A stretch of DNA of 64,000 nt from Pseudomonas fluorescens HK44. Its GTDB lineage: Bacteria > Pseudomonadota > Gammaproteobacteria > Pseudomonadales > Pseudomonadaceae. The notes beneath the pieces were generated by a model that was not told the DNA's origin, did not search any database, and was given only the letters and a program-made list of their open reading frames with translations. Of this stretch, positions 1-8,309 are shown in pieces. A program made the translations under genes and the position numbers. The stretch lies in assembly GCF_000217955.3 (NCBI RefSeq), contig NZ_AFOY02000010.1, positions 186,001 to 250,000 of the forward strand. The letters are read 5' to 3'. How positions within the stretch are numbered: the first letter of the stretch is position 1; the number at the start of each line of letters is the position of its first letter.

Positions 1-1089
1 GTCGGGGTTGAGCGCGCCCGAAAGAATGCTCGCCAGGCCAAACAGGCCAAAGCCGAGCGTGCACAGCCACTTCGGCGAAACGAACTTCATCAGTTTCGGC
101 ACCAGTGGAATCAGGAACAGCTGCGGCACGCCCATCCACATGATCACTTCGCCGATCTGCAAGGCGTTGTAACTCTGGATTTGCGCCAGGTACAGCGGCA
201 GCAGATAAATCGAGCCGTACAGACCCACGCCCATGCCCAGGCTGGAAATACTCGATAAGCCAAAGTTGCGGTTGCGCAAGATACCCAGATTGATCAGCGG
301 ATTGGGCTTGGACACTTGCACGATCACAAAGGTGATCAGGCTCAACAGGGCGATGCAACCCAGCGTCACGATCAGGTTCGACTCCAGCCAGTCCTTGCGA
401 TGGCCTTCCTCGAGAAACACCTGCAAGCACCCCAGGCCAACCCCCAGCGTGAGAATGCCCATGTAGTCGGTGCTTTTGAGCAGTTCCCAGTGGGCTTCTT
501 TTTTCTCCAGGCCATACATGAGGCCGGCGATCATGAGCAGCCCCGGCGGGATGTTGATGTAGAAGATGTACTTCCAGCCCCAGTTTTCCGTCAGCCAGCC
601 GCCGAGGGTCGGGCCGATGGAGGGCGCGAAGGTCGCGGTCATGGCGAACATGGCCATGCCTTTGGCGCGATGGTGTTCGGGGAGTTTGATCAGTGTCAGG
701 GTGAACGCCAGCGGGATCAGTGCGCCCCCGGTGAACCCCTGCAAGGCGCGGAACACGATCATGCTCTCCAGGCTCCAGGCCATCGAGCAGAGCAGGGAGG
801 CGGCCAGAAAGCCCAGCGAAACCCACACCGCCAGGCGTCGTGCCGAAAGCAGTTGAACCAGCCACGCGGTGAGCGGAATCATGATGATTTCCGCTACCAG
901 GTACGAGGTGGAAATCCACGAGCCTTCCTCCAGGGTCGCTGACAGCGCGCCTTGAATGTCCTTGAGCGAGGCGTTGGTGATCTGGATGTCGAGCACCGCC
1001 ATGAAGGCGCCGAGCATCACGCTCATCACCGCAATCCAGTCTCGCCGGGTCGGTTCGCCGACCGGGCGGATCAGTTGATCACCGGCCAT
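1..1089 (-). CDS. emrB: EmrB/QacA-type MFS multidrug transporter (DHA2, 14-TM), 3' end outside window
   Basis: Inner-membrane drug:proton antiporter subunit. The minus-strand frame is open from an ATG at 1089 to the window edge, giving 363 residues that end in the middle of a membrane segment, so the C-terminus is missing. The start reads MAGDQLIRPVGEPTRRDW followed by the first membrane helix with AFMAVLDIQITNASL, which is the DHA2-family helix-1 motif (D-x-x-I-x-N-x-A). The next segment, EEGSWISTSYLVAEIIMIP, is also typical of EmrB. The ATG overlaps the end of the preceding emrA gene by 11 bases, so the two are translationally coupled. Known EmrB proteins work with an EmrA adaptor and an outer-membrane channel to export hydrophobic toxicants. 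The actual substrate cannot be told from sequence. Confidence 0.93.
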   Translation of the reverse strand, partial: MAGDQLIRPVGEPTRRDWIAVMSVMLGAFMAVLDIQITNASLKDIQGALSATLEEGSWISTSYLVAEIIMIPLTAWLVQLLSARRLAVWVSLGFLAASLLCSMAWSLESMIVFRALQGFTGGALIPLAFTLTLIKLPEHHRAKGMAMFAMTATFAPSIGPTLGGWLTENWGWKYIFYINIPPGLLMIAGLMYGLEKKEAHWELLKSTDYMGILTLGVGLGCLQVFLEEGHRKDWLESNLIVTLGCIALLSLITFVIVQVSKPNPLINLGILRNRNFGLSSISSLGMGVGLYGSIYLLPLYLAQIQSYNALQIGEVIMWMGVPQLFLIPLVPKLMKFVSPKWLCTLGFGLFGLASILSGALNPD

Positions 1090-2125
1090 TGCCTGGGTCT
1101 TTGATGTTGACTTTGACGGTGACCGACATGCCTGGGCGGATCTTGCCGTGCAGCGGGTTGTCCGCGGCAAAGGTCAGTTTTACCGGAATCCGTTGCACGA
1201 CTTTGGTGAAGTTGCCGGTGGCATTGTCCGGTGGCAGCAGGCTGAACTGCGCGCCGGAGGCGGCGAACAGGCTGTCGACCCGGGCTTCGATTGGTGTGTC
1301 GCTGTAGGCATCGAAGGTCAGTTCGGCTTTCTGGCCGGGCTGCATGTGACCAATCTGGGTTTCCTTGAAGTTGGCCTGAATCCAGATGTCCTGGTCCGGG
1401 ACGATCGACAGCAGGTAAGCGCCAGCCTGCACGTATTGGCCATTGCGGGCGGCACGCTGGCCGATCAGGCCGCTGATCGGTGCGTGGATTTCGCTGCGGG
1501 TCAGGTTCAGTTGGGCCTGCGCCAGATCGGCTTTGGCGTTGGCGATCTGGGCGTCCAGGCGCTTGATCTCGGCCGTCAAGGCGTTGACCTGCTGGCGCTG
1601 GCCTTGGGCGTCAGCCTGGGCCTTGGCGACTTGCGAGCGAGCGATGCGGTTGTCGGCGGAGAGGGTGGTCACCCGTTCTTCCGAGACATAACCCGGTTTG
1701 CGCAGGGTTTGCGCGCGGGACAAATCGATTTGCGAGCGGCCGAGGGTGGCCTGGCTGGCAGCGACCTGAGCTTCGCTGGCGGCGATCAGGCTGGCTTGTT
1801 GGGTCAGTTTGCTCTGGGCTTGCAGGCGCTCGGCTTCGCGAGTGGCGAGGGTCGCGTTGGCGCGGTCGACGGCGAGATGAAAGTCATCGCCTTCGAGTTT
1901 GATCAGCAGTTGGCCTTTTTCGACATGCTGGTTGTCCTGTACCAGCACTTCCTCAATGCGCGCGCCCAACTGGCTGGAGACACGGGTGATTTCACCCTGG
2001 ACATAAGCGTTATCGGTGCTTTCGTAAAACCGCCCCTTGAAGAACCATTGAGCAAAGAAGCCCCCGGCAACCAACAGGACGATAAGCAGGAAAGTAAACA
2101 GGCGACGCTTGAGTTGGGCAGGCAT
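1079..2125 (-). CDS. emrA: EmrA/HlyD-family membrane fusion (periplasmic adaptor) protein
   Basis: Periplasmic adaptor linking an inner-membrane EmrB pump to an outer-membrane channel. 348 aa: a short cytoplasmic tail and one membrane anchor (about residues 9-29), a lipoyl-like half (DNAYVQGEITRVSSQL), a long Ala/Gln-rich alpha-helical hairpin (about 75-200), the second lipoyl half (IHAPISGLIGQRAARNGQYV), and a beta-barrel with the family motif NFKETQIGHMQPGQ. The order and length match EmrA. It is the first gene of an operon with emrB. No clear ribosome binding site precedes the chosen ATG, so the exact start is uncertain. A near-palindrome at 2189-2210 lies upstream and could bind a regulator. 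No outer-membrane factor gene is adjacent. Confidence 0.93.
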   Translation of the reverse strand: MPAQLKRRLFTFLLIVLLVAGGFFAQWFFKGRFYESTDNAYVQGEITRVSSQLGARIEEVLVQDNQHVEKGQLLIKLEGDDFHLAVDRANATLATREAERLQAQSKLTQQASLIAASEAQVAASQATLGRSQIDLSRAQTLRKPGYVSEERVTTLSADNRIARSQVAKAQADAQGQRQQVNALTAEIKRLDAQIANAKADLAQAQLNLTRSEIHAPISGLIGQRAARNGQYVQAGAYLLSIVPDQDIWIQANFKETQIGHMQPGQKAELTFDAYSDTPIEARVDSLFAASGAQFSLLPPDNATGNFTKVVQRIPVKLTFAADNPLHGKIRPGMSVTVKVNIKDPGNGR

Positions 2126-2188
2126 GAGCAGACTGTAGTCGAGAAAGTGTAAGGAGATTTATCAGTACTCGAATCTGTCATATAGCCG

Positions 2189-2210
2189 ATAAGCGGTAAA
2201 TGCCACTTAT
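2189..2210. promoter_or_regulatory. Near-palindrome, candidate operator upstream of emrAB
   Basis: Outer arms ATAAGCGG and CCACTTAT match at 7 of 8 positions around a 6-base centre. The site lies 64 bases upstream of the emrA start and 147 bases upstream of gltX. Its size and symmetry suit a dimeric repressor. No regulator gene is beside it, so the binding protein is unknown. Confidence 0.35.
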
Positions 2211-2356
2211 TGATAATCAGTCGTTGAGCGGTGCCAGAGCCTTTTGTAGCCCCAACGTTGGCTTAAATGCCCTGCTCACTGGAGCCGGGCGGGCAACGCC
2301 TGTTACCATTCGCCCTTTGTTTCATCTCCGCTTTTTATATTCTTTCGAGACATGCC

Positions 2357-3838
2357 ATGACCACCGTCCGCACTCGCATCGCGCCATCGCCTACCGGCGA
2401 TCCCCATGTCGGCACCGCTTACATCGCTTTGTTCAACTACTGCTTTGCCAAGCAGCATGGCGGTGAGTTCATCCTGCGGATTGAAGACACCGACCAATTG
2501 CGTTCGACCCGCGAGTCCGAACAGCAGATTTTCGATGCCTTGCGCTGGTTGGGCATCAACTGGAGCGAAGGCCCGGATGTGGGCGGTCCGCACGGCCCGT
2601 ATCGCCAGAGCGAACGTGGCGACATCTATCAGAAGTACTGCCAGCAACTGGTCGACCTGGGTCACGCGTTCCCGTGCTTCTGCACCAGCGATGAGCTGGA
2701 CCAGATGCGCGCCGAGCAAATGGCCCGCGGTGAAACCCCGCGTTACGACGGCCGTGCGCTGTTGCTCTCCAAGGAAGAAGTCGCGCGCCGTCTGGCCGCT
2801 GGCGAGCCGCACGTCATCCGCATGAAGGTGCCGACCGAAGGCGTCTGCGTGGTGCCGGACATGTTGCGTGGCGACGTCGAGATCCCGTGGGATCGCATGG
2901 ACATGCAAGTGTTGATGAAGACTGACGGCCTGCCGACCTACTTCCTCGCCAACGTGGTCGACGACCACCTGATGGGCATCACCCACGTATTGCGCGGCGA
3001 AGAATGGCTGCCATCCGCGCCGAAGCTGATCCTGCTTTACGAGTACTTCGGCTGGGAGCAGCCAGAGCTGTGCTACATGCCGCTGCTGCGTAACCCGGAC
3101 AAGAGCAAGCTGTCCAAGCGCAAGAACCCGACCTCGGTCACGTTCTACGAGCGCATGGGCTTCATGCCGGAAGCGATGCTCAACTACCTCGGACGCATGG
3201 GCTGGTCGATGCCGGACGAGCGCGAGAAGTTCTCGCTGCAGGAAATGGTCGACAACTTCGACCTCAAGCGCGTGTCCCTCGGCGGGCCGATTTTCGACAT
3301 CGAGAAGCTGTCGTGGCTCAACGGCCAATGGCTGCGTGATCTGCCGGTGGAAGAGTTCGCCAGCCGCGTGCAGGCCTGGGCGCTGAACCCTGAATACATG
3401 ATGAAGATCGCACCGCACGTGCAGGGTCGGGTTGAAACCTTCAGCCAGATCGCACCGTTGGCCGGGTTCTTCTTCGCCGGTGGCGTGACCCCGGATGCCA
3501 AGCTGTTCGAGTCCAAGAAGCTCTCGGGCGATCAGGTTCGCCAGTTGATGCAGTTGATCCTGTGGAAGCTCGAAAGCCTGCGTCAGTGGGAGAAGGACAG
3601 CATCACGGCGACTATTCAGGCGGTGGTCGAATCCCTGGAGTTGAAGCTGCGTGATGCCATGCCGCTGATGTTCGCGGCAATCACTGGTCAGGCCAGCTCG
3701 GTGTCGGTGCTGGATGCGATGGAAATCCTTGGCCCGGACCTGACGCGTTTCCGTCTGCGTCAGGCGATCGACTTGCTTGGTGGCGTGTCGAAGAAAGAAA
3801 ACAAAGAGTGGGAAAAGCTCGTGGGCGCTATCGCCTGA
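2357..3838 (+). CDS. gltX: Glutamate--tRNA ligase
   Basis: Class I aminoacyl-tRNA synthetase that charges tRNA-Glu, acting in the cytoplasm. 493 aa from the ATG at 2357, the usual size in Pseudomonas. The N-terminus [16 protein letters not shown] leads into the HIGH-like motif HVGT (residues 17-20). The second class signature, KLSKR (251-255), is the KMSKS-like loop. An in-frame start further upstream at 2267 would add a 30-residue tail not expected for the family, so it was not used. Two tRNA-Glu genes lie about 0.4-0.7 kb downstream. A REP-like repeat and a GC-rich hairpin follow the stop codon. Confidence 0.98.
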   Translation: MTTVRTRIAPSPTGDPHVGTAYIALFNYCFAKQHGGEFILRIEDTDQLRSTRESEQQIFDALRWLGINWSEGPDVGGPHGPYRQSERGDIYQKYCQQLVDLGHAFPCFCTSDELDQMRAEQMARGETPRYDGRALLLSKEEVARRLAAGEPHVIRMKVPTEGVCVVPDMLRGDVEIPWDRMDMQVLMKTDGLPTYFLANVVDDHLMGITHVLRGEEWLPSAPKLILLYEYFGWEQPELCYMPLLRNPDKSKLSKRKNPTSVTFYERMGFMPEAMLNYLGRMGWSMPDEREKFSLQEMVDNFDLKRVSLGGPIFDIEKLSWLNGQWLRDLPVEEFASRVQAWALNPEYMMKIAPHVQGRVETFSQIAPLAGFFFAGGVTPDAKLFESKKLSGDQVRQLMQLILWKLESLRQWEKDSITATIQAVVESLELKLRDAMPLMFAAITGQASSVSVLDAMEILGPDLTRFRLRQAIDLLGGVSKKENKEWEKLVGAIA

Positions 3839-3852
3839 GGTGTTTGACCCCA

Positions 3853-3890
3853 TGCAGGAGCCGCCGGAGGCTGCGATCTTTTGATCTTGC
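3853..3890. repeat. REP-like repeat fragment after gltX
   Basis: The sequence reads GCAGGAGCCGCCGGAGGCTG followed by CGATCTTTTGATCTTG, which resembles a common intergenic repeat type of fluorescent pseudomonads. It contains a short inverted repeat and follows the gltX stop. The assignment rests on recalled motif similarity. Confidence 0.5.
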
Positions 3891-3977
3891 TCTTCGGCGT
3901 CACCCCCATTTTTCGGGGGGAGGGCGGTAAGTGATTGTTATGGCGGCAAAAAACTTTGAAAATTGTTGAAAATAAGT

Positions 3978-4006
3978 TTGACAGCTTTCCGATGCGCCAT
4001 TAAGAT
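3978..4006 (+). promoter_or_regulatory. Sigma70 promoter of the tRNA-Ala/tRNA-Glu cassette
   Basis: A perfect -35 TTGACA (3978-3983), a 17-base spacer and -10 TAAGAT (4001-4006) lie just upstream of the first tRNA-Ala. A GC-rich stretch, CGCCCCGTCC, follows the -10 as a likely stringent discriminator, as expected for stable-RNA promoters. Confidence 0.75.
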
Positions 4007-4027
4007 TCGCCCCGTCCTCAGCGATGA

Positions 4028-4103
<76 letters not shown>

Positions 4104-4182
4104 ATTTGCACTTCAAGGCCTGGCCACACCGGTCTTGAAGCGATCAACACTCAGCGTTGATCAGTTGTATAGAAGGGTTTGC

Positions 4183-4258
4183 GTCCCCTTCGTCTAGTGG
4201 CCTAGGACACCGCCCTTTCACGGCGGTAACAGGGGTTCGAGTCCCCTAGGGGACGCCA
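4183..4258 (+). tRNA. tRNA-Glu(TTC), copy 1
   Basis: 76 nt with encoded CCA. Acceptor GTCCCCT pairs with AGGGGAC. The loop CTTTCAC gives anticodon TTC, and the T-loop TTCGAGT is present. It is cotranscribed with the preceding tRNA-Ala. Confidence 0.98.
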
Positions 4259-4311
4259 GTTTTGCAGAAGTGATGTTGCAAGACATCGCTCCGCCGCGAG
4301 GCGAAAAATCC

Positions 4312-4387
<76 letters not shown>

Positions 4388-4467
4388 ATTTTACAGTTCA
4401 AGGTCTGGCCACACCGGCCTTGAATCGATCAGCACTCAGCACTGATCAGTTGTATAGAAGGGTTTGC

Positions 4468-4543
4468 GTCCCCTTCGTCTAGTGGCCTAGGACACCGCCC
4501 TTTCACGGCGGTAACAGGGGTTCGAGTCCCCTAGGGGACGCCA
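4468..4543 (+). tRNA. tRNA-Glu(TTC), copy 2
   Basis: The sequence is identical to tRNA-Glu at 4183-4258, with anticodon TTC and encoded CCA. It is the last tRNA of the cluster; a strong terminator follows. Confidence 0.98.
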
Positions 4544-4568
4544 CGATTACCCGCTCTGCGGGATTTAT

Positions 4569-4602
4569 AAGGGTCATTCAATTATTGAATGGCCCTTTTG
4601 TT
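4569..4602 (+). terminator. Rho-independent terminator of the tRNA cluster
   Basis: AAGGGTCATTCAA and TTGAATGGCCCTT form a 13-base stem with one T-G pair and a short loop, followed by a T-rich run. Confidence 0.85.
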
Positions 4603-4690
4603 TGTCTGGCGTTTGGCCAATCCCTCATTCTCCCCGCACTGTTCTTCTGACCAACGGTCACATCAACGACTTGCGAAAAATTATTATGAG

Positions 4691-4716
4691 AATAATATTC
4701 TATTCGTAATATTCGG
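4691..4716. promoter_or_regulatory. Candidate operator of the TetR gene
   Basis: An AT-rich stretch just upstream of the ribosome binding site holds two related half-sites ending in ATATTC (AATAATATTC and TAATATTC). TetR proteins usually bind such elements in their own promoter. This is inference only. Confidence 0.3.
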
Positions 4717-4724
4717 AGGCAACG

Positions 4725-5264
4725 ATGAACGATAAAAAAGCTCAAACCCGTGAACGCATTCTCCAGGCCGCCAGCTCTGCGCTGATCCAGCGCGGTCCGG
4801 CAGAGCCTAGCGTGGGTGAAGTGATGGGGGCTGCCGGCCTTACCGTCGGTGGCTTCTACGCACACTTCGAAAGCAAGGACGCGATGATGCTGGAGGCCTT
4901 CACGCAATTGCTCGGCCAACGTCGGGCGCTGATCGCCGAAATGGACGCCACGCTGACTGGTGAAGAACGCCGGGCGCTGGTCGCTGCGTTTTACCTGTCA
5001 CGCAAACACCGTGATTCCACCGAGCACGCCTGCCCGATTCCGGCGTCGATAGGCGAGCTGGGGCGTCTGCCGGACGATTTCCGTCAGGCCTTGAATGAAC
5101 ACATCGAGCTGATGGTCGCGCAGTTGGCCGCCAGCCCGGAAGACACCGACAAAGCGTTGGCTGACTTGGCGCTGATGGTCGGTGGTTTGGCCCTGGCGCG
5201 GGCGCTGGGTGCCGGTGAGTTGTCCGATCGATTGCTGCGTGCCGCCAAGTCGGCGGTGCTATGA
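4725..5264 (+). CDS. TetR/AcrR-family transcriptional regulator
   Basis: DNA-binding repressor of 179 aa. The N-terminal helix-turn-helix runs over about residues 10-58 (ERILQAASSALIQRG, then VGEVMGAAGLTVGGFYAHF), matching TetR_N with its characteristic YxHFxSK ending. The C-terminal ligand domain has the CPIP-containing pattern seen in a large proteobacterial TetR subgroup. The start has a good GGAGG site. An AT-rich partly symmetric stretch upstream (4691-4716, containing AATAATATTC and GTAATATTCG) is a plausible autoregulatory operator. It probably controls the alpha/beta hydrolase that begins 29 bases downstream. The ligand is unknown. Confidence 0.92.
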   Translation: MNDKKAQTRERILQAASSALIQRGPAEPSVGEVMGAAGLTVGGFYAHFESKDAMMLEAFTQLLGQRRALIAEMDATLTGEERRALVAAFYLSRKHRDSTEHACPIPASIGELGRLPDDFRQALNEHIELMVAQLAASPEDTDKALADLALMVGGLALARALGAGELSDRLLRAAKSAVL

Positions 5265-5293
5265 CCTGAAGCACAAGCCTTTGGAGATGAGCG

Positions 5294-6127
5294 ATGAGCA
5301 CGTTAAGTTGGGTTCGTGGCGTTAACGGCACCTTGGGCTGGGTTGCACCGCAATGGGTGGCGAGCAAGATGCGTTCGGTGTTCATGACGCCGCGCGAGTT
5401 GCCTCTGCGTGATTGGGAAATGCCGCTGCTGGCGAAGTCCGAGCGGATCACCCTGCGCTTCGGCCTTTCAGCGTTGCGCTGGGGGCAGGGCCCGACAGTG
5501 CTGCTGATGCACGGCTGGGAAGGTCGGCCGACACAATTCGCCAGCCTGATCACGGCGCTGGTAGACGCCGGCTACACCGTGGTCGCGCTGGATGGTCCAG
5601 CTCACGGTCGCTCGCCCGGTCGCGAGGCCAACGTTGTGCTTTTTGCTCGGGCGATGCTTGAAGCGGCGGCAGAGCTGCCACCCTTGCAAGCGGTCATTGG
5701 TCACTCCATGGGCGGCGCCAGTGCGATGCTTGCCGTTCAATTGGGTTTGCGCACTGAAACCCTGGTCAGTATCGCCGCACCGGCGCGGATTCTCGCGGTG
5801 TTGCGCGGTTTTGCCCGCCACGTTCGCATGCCACCCAAGGCGCGTTCGGCGTTTATCCGCAAAGTCGAACGGGATGTGGGTATCCAGGCCTCACGACTTG
5901 ATGTCGCCCATTACCAGCTGGATATGCCGGGGCTGATCGTACACGCCGAAGACGACGGCTTTGTCTCGGTCAATGAATCGCAATTGATTCACGATGCCTG
6001 GTTCGACAGTCGTCTGTTGCGCCTGGAAGAGGGTGGGCATCAGCGGGTGCTGGCGGATCCGCGAGTGATCGAAGGTGTTCTGTCGCTGCTGTCCGGTCGT
6101 AGCTTGCAGGCGCGCCAATCGGCCTGA
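5294..6127 (+). CDS. Alpha/beta-fold hydrolase
   Basis: Soluble hydrolase of 277 aa. Visible family elements are the oxyanion-loop strand VLLMHGWEGRPTQF, the nucleophile elbow GHSMGG (136-141, Ser138), an acid region VHAEDDGFVS (Asp220 or Asp221) and the catalytic His249 in EGGHQRVL. The triad is therefore complete. Substrates of this broad family (esters, lactones, lipids) cannot be predicted. It follows the TetR gene closely on the same strand and is probably its target; the thioesterase-like gene begins 47 bases further on. Confidence 0.9.
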   Translation: MSTLSWVRGVNGTLGWVAPQWVASKMRSVFMTPRELPLRDWEMPLLAKSERITLRFGLSALRWGQGPTVLLMHGWEGRPTQFASLITALVDAGYTVVALDGPAHGRSPGREANVVLFARAMLEAAAELPPLQAVIGHSMGGASAMLAVQLGLRTETLVSIAAPARILAVLRGFARHVRMPPKARSAFIRKVERDVGIQASRLDVAHYQLDMPGLIVHAEDDGFVSVNESQLIHDAWFDSRLLRLEEGGHQRVLADPRVIEGVLSLLSGRSLQARQSA

Positions 6128-6174
6128 TCATCCGTTACACTGCCCCGGTCGAATAATCTGACCGGGAGTGGGGC

Positions 6175-6612
6175 ATGGGCTGGGATCGGGCAACGCCGTT
6201 TATCATTGACCTGCAGGTCGCTGCCGAGGACATCGATGGGCTGGGGCACGCCAATAATGCGGTGTACGTCACCTGGCTCGAACGCTGCGCCTGGCGCCAT
6301 TCGCAGCGTCTTGGGCTGGACCTGACCGAATATCGGCGACTGGACCGGGCGATGGCCGTGGTGCGCCACGAGATCGATTACCTGGCCGCTGCTTATGAGG
6401 GTGATGAATTGCAGTTGGCGACCTGGATCGTCGACTGGGATCAGCGCCTGAAAATGACCCGGCACTTCCAGCTGAAACGCCCCAGCGACAACGCCACACT
6501 GCTGCGGGCGCAAACCACGTTTGTCTGCATCGAGCTGTCCAGCGGCAAGCCCAGGCGCATGCCGGCGGAATTCATCGAAGGCTACGGCCCGGCGTTGCAC
6601 ATCAGCGCCTGA
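6175..6612 (+). CDS. Acyl-CoA thioesterase, 4HBT/YbgC-FadM type
   Basis: Hotdog-fold thioesterase of 145 aa. The signature VAAEDIDGLGHANNAVYVTWLE has the catalytic Asp21 and the following GHxNN motif of the 4HBT family, with the long hotdog helix after it. The rest (RHEIDYLAAAYEGDEL, FVCIELSSGKPRRMP) also fits. The family cleaves acyl-CoA thioesters; chain-length preference is not visible. It follows the alpha/beta hydrolase on the same strand and may share its transcript. Confidence 0.9.
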   Translation: MGWDRATPFIIDLQVAAEDIDGLGHANNAVYVTWLERCAWRHSQRLGLDLTEYRRLDRAMAVVRHEIDYLAAAYEGDELQLATWIVDWDQRLKMTRHFQLKRPSDNATLLRAQTTFVCIELSSGKPRRMPAEFIEGYGPALHISA

Positions 6613-6724
6613 TCACCCTGTGGCGGTGCGGCGTTCCGACAAGCCCCCTCGCCACATGGGTAGGCGCAAGTCTTTCGATTGATAATCCAGTAAACTGCCG
6701 CACGTTTTTCGTTGAGTGTTTTCC

Positions 6725-7684
6725 ATGCAAATTGCTTTGGCGCCCATGGAGGGGTTGGTCGACAACATCCTGCGGGACGTGTTGACCCGTGTTGGTGGTA
6801 TCGATTGGTGCGTGACCGAGTTCATTCGGATCAACGATCAACTGCTCACGCCTGCCTATTTCCACAAATTCGGCCCTGAACTGCTCAACGGCGCCAAGAC
6901 CGCTTCAGGCGTGCCGTTGCGCGTGCAATTGCTCGGTTCCGATCCGGTGTGCCTGGCGGAAAACGCGGCGCTGGCCTGTGAGCTGGGCTCGGAGGTGATC
7001 GACCTGAACTTCGGTTGCCCGGCCAAGACCGTGAACAAATCGCGCGGCGGTGCTGTACTGCTCAAAGAACCGGAGCTGCTCAACGAAATCGTCGAACATG
7101 TACGCCGCGCAGTGCCGGCGCATATCCCGGTGACGGCCAAGATGCGTTTGGGTTTTGACAGCCCCGACGGCGCTCTGGTCTGTGCCACGGCATTGGCTGA
7201 GGGCGGTGCTGCGCACATCGTCGTGCACGCACGGACCAAGACGGACGGCTACAAGCCGCCAGCGCATTGGGAATGGATCCCGCGGGTGCAGGAAGTGGTC
7301 AAGGTGCCGGTGTTCGCCAATGGCGATATCTGGAGCGTTGAAGATTGGCGCCGTTGCCGCGAAATCAGCGGCGTGGAAGACATCATGCTCGGGCGTGGCC
7401 TGGTGTCGCGCCCTGACCTGGCGCGGCAAATCGCTGCCGCGCGGGCCGGCGAAGAGGTGGTCGAGATGACTTGGGCCGAGCTGCTGCCGCTGCTTCAGGA
7501 TTTCTGGCTGCAAGCCAAGGCACAGATGACGCCGCGCCAGTCGCCGGGTCGTTTGAAGCAGTGGCTGGCGATGCTGACCCGCAATTATCCCGAAGCGGTG
7601 GAGCTGTTCACCGTCCTGCGCCGTGAAACCGAACTGGATCAGGTCTCGCGCTTACTAGGCCTGCAGGCGTGCGAAGCAGCCTGA
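6725..7684 (+). CDS. dusC: tRNA-dihydrouridine(16) synthase
   Basis: FMN-dependent enzyme that reduces a uridine in the D-loop of tRNAs. 319 aa from ATG 6725. A GTG at 6716 is also in frame, but the ATG gives the normal [14 protein letters not shown] start of DusC. The TIM-barrel shows the FMN loop APMEG, the catalytic Cys98 in [16 protein letters not shown], the phosphate-binding [10 protein letters not shown], and the [10 protein letters not shown] strand near the end. Length and the short N-terminus match DusC rather than DusA or DusB. It is apparently transcribed alone. Confidence 0.95.
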   Translation: MQIALAPMEGLVDNILRDVLTRVGGIDWCVTEFIRINDQLLTPAYFHKFGPELLNGAKTASGVPLRVQLLGSDPVCLAENAALACELGSEVIDLNFGCPAKTVNKSRGGAVLLKEPELLNEIVEHVRRAVPAHIPVTAKMRLGFDSPDGALVCATALAEGGAAHIVVHARTKTDGYKPPAHWEWIPRVQEVVKVPVFANGDIWSVEDWRRCREISGVEDIMLGRGLVSRPDLARQIAAARAGEEVVEMTWAELLPLLQDFWLQAKAQMTPRQSPGRLKQWLAMLTRNYPEAVELFTVLRRETELDQVSRLLGLQACEAA

Positions 7685-7715
7685 AACCTTTGTTGAAAAA
7701 AACACAAAATAATCT

Positions 7716-7743
7716 CTTGAAATGCAATCAGCGGTCCTTATCT
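7716..7743 (+). promoter_or_regulatory. Heat-shock (sigma32) promoter of ibpA
   Basis: -35 CTTGAAA (7716-7722), a 13-base spacer and -10 CCTTATCT (7736-7743) closely match the sigma32 consensus CTTGAAA-N13-CCCCATNT. The element sits upstream of a small heat-shock gene, as expected. Confidence 0.8.
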
Positions 7744-7751
7744 AAGGAGTA

Positions 7752-7818
7752 CGCGATGCCGAATTCGGGTCGCGGAGACAAAAAACTTGCTGATTGTTTT
7801 CAGGAGATTTGAATCATG
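7752..7818 (+). promoter_or_regulatory. ROSE-like RNA thermometer in the ibpA leader
   Basis: The leader ends with CTTGCTGA, an 8-base loop region, then TCAGGAG, which contains the ribosome binding site. These can pair as C-G, U-A, U-G, a bulged G, C-G, U-A, G-C and A-U. A UUGCU strand with an unpaired G facing the AGGA of the ribosome site is the hallmark of ROSE elements, which melt on heating. ROSE thermometers are known in front of ibpA of other pseudomonads. Upstream stems were not fully traced. Confidence 0.75.
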
Positions 7819-8262
7819 AGTACTGCATTTTCCATGGCGCCACTGTTCCGTTCTTCGGTGGGCTTCGATCGTTTCAACGATCTGTTCGAGTCGGCGCTGC
7901 GCAATGAGCCAGGCAGCACCTATCCACCGTACAACGTCGAAAAACATGGCGACGACGAATATCGCATCGTCATCGCGGCGGCCGGCTTCCAGGAAGAAGA
8001 CCTGGAGCTGCAAGTAGAAAAAGGTGTGTTGACCATCAGTGGCGGCAAACGTGACGCCAATGAAGACGTCACCTATCTGTACCAAGGCATCGCACAACGC
8101 GCCTTCAAGCTGTCCTTCCGTCTGGCGGACCACATTGAAATCAAGTCCGCGGGCCTCAGCAACGGTCTGTTGAATATTGACCTGCTGCGCGTCGTGCCGG
8201 AGGAAGCGAAAGCCAAGCGTATCCCGATCAACGGGACGCAAAAACCGGCTCTGGAACACTGA
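7816..8262 (+). CDS. ibpA: Small heat shock protein (Hsp20/IbpA)
   Basis: ATP-independent holdase that binds unfolding proteins in the cytoplasm. 148 aa with the N-terminus MSTAFSMAPLFRSSVGFDRF, an alpha-crystallin domain over about residues 38-130 (YNVEKHGDDEYRIVIAAAGF, ELQVEKGVLTISGGK), and the C-terminal IxI anchor Ile136-Pro-Ile138 that mediates oligomer assembly. Expression appears doubly heat-controlled: a sigma32-type promoter at 7716-7743 and a ROSE-like thermometer overlapping the ribosome binding site. A perfect GC hairpin terminator follows the gene. Confidence 0.97.
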   Translation: MSTAFSMAPLFRSSVGFDRFNDLFESALRNEPGSTYPPYNVEKHGDDEYRIVIAAAGFQEEDLELQVEKGVLTISGGKRDANEDVTYLYQGIAQRAFKLSFRLADHIEIKSAGLSNGLLNIDLLRVVPEEAKAKRIPINGTQKPALEH

Positions 8263-8276
8263 GTCATCGCGATGAG

Positions 8277-8302
8277 AAAGGGCGCCACTGGCGCCCTTTT
8301 TT
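8277..8302 (+). terminator. Terminator of ibpA
   Basis: GGGCGCC-ACT-GGCGCCC forms a perfect 7-base stem followed by six T. It lies between the convergent ibpA and GGDEF-EAL genes; the T run serves the plus strand. Confidence 0.9.
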
Positions 8303-8309
8303 GTGCCCG

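Noticed and set aside
2303..3853. A 516-codon minus-strand open frame opposite gltX
   Set aside because: It mirrors gltX codons in a high-GC gene; no ribosome site or domain.
5468..5821. Minus-strand frame opposite the alpha/beta hydrolase
   Set aside because: Shadow of a gene with a complete catalytic triad on the plus strand.
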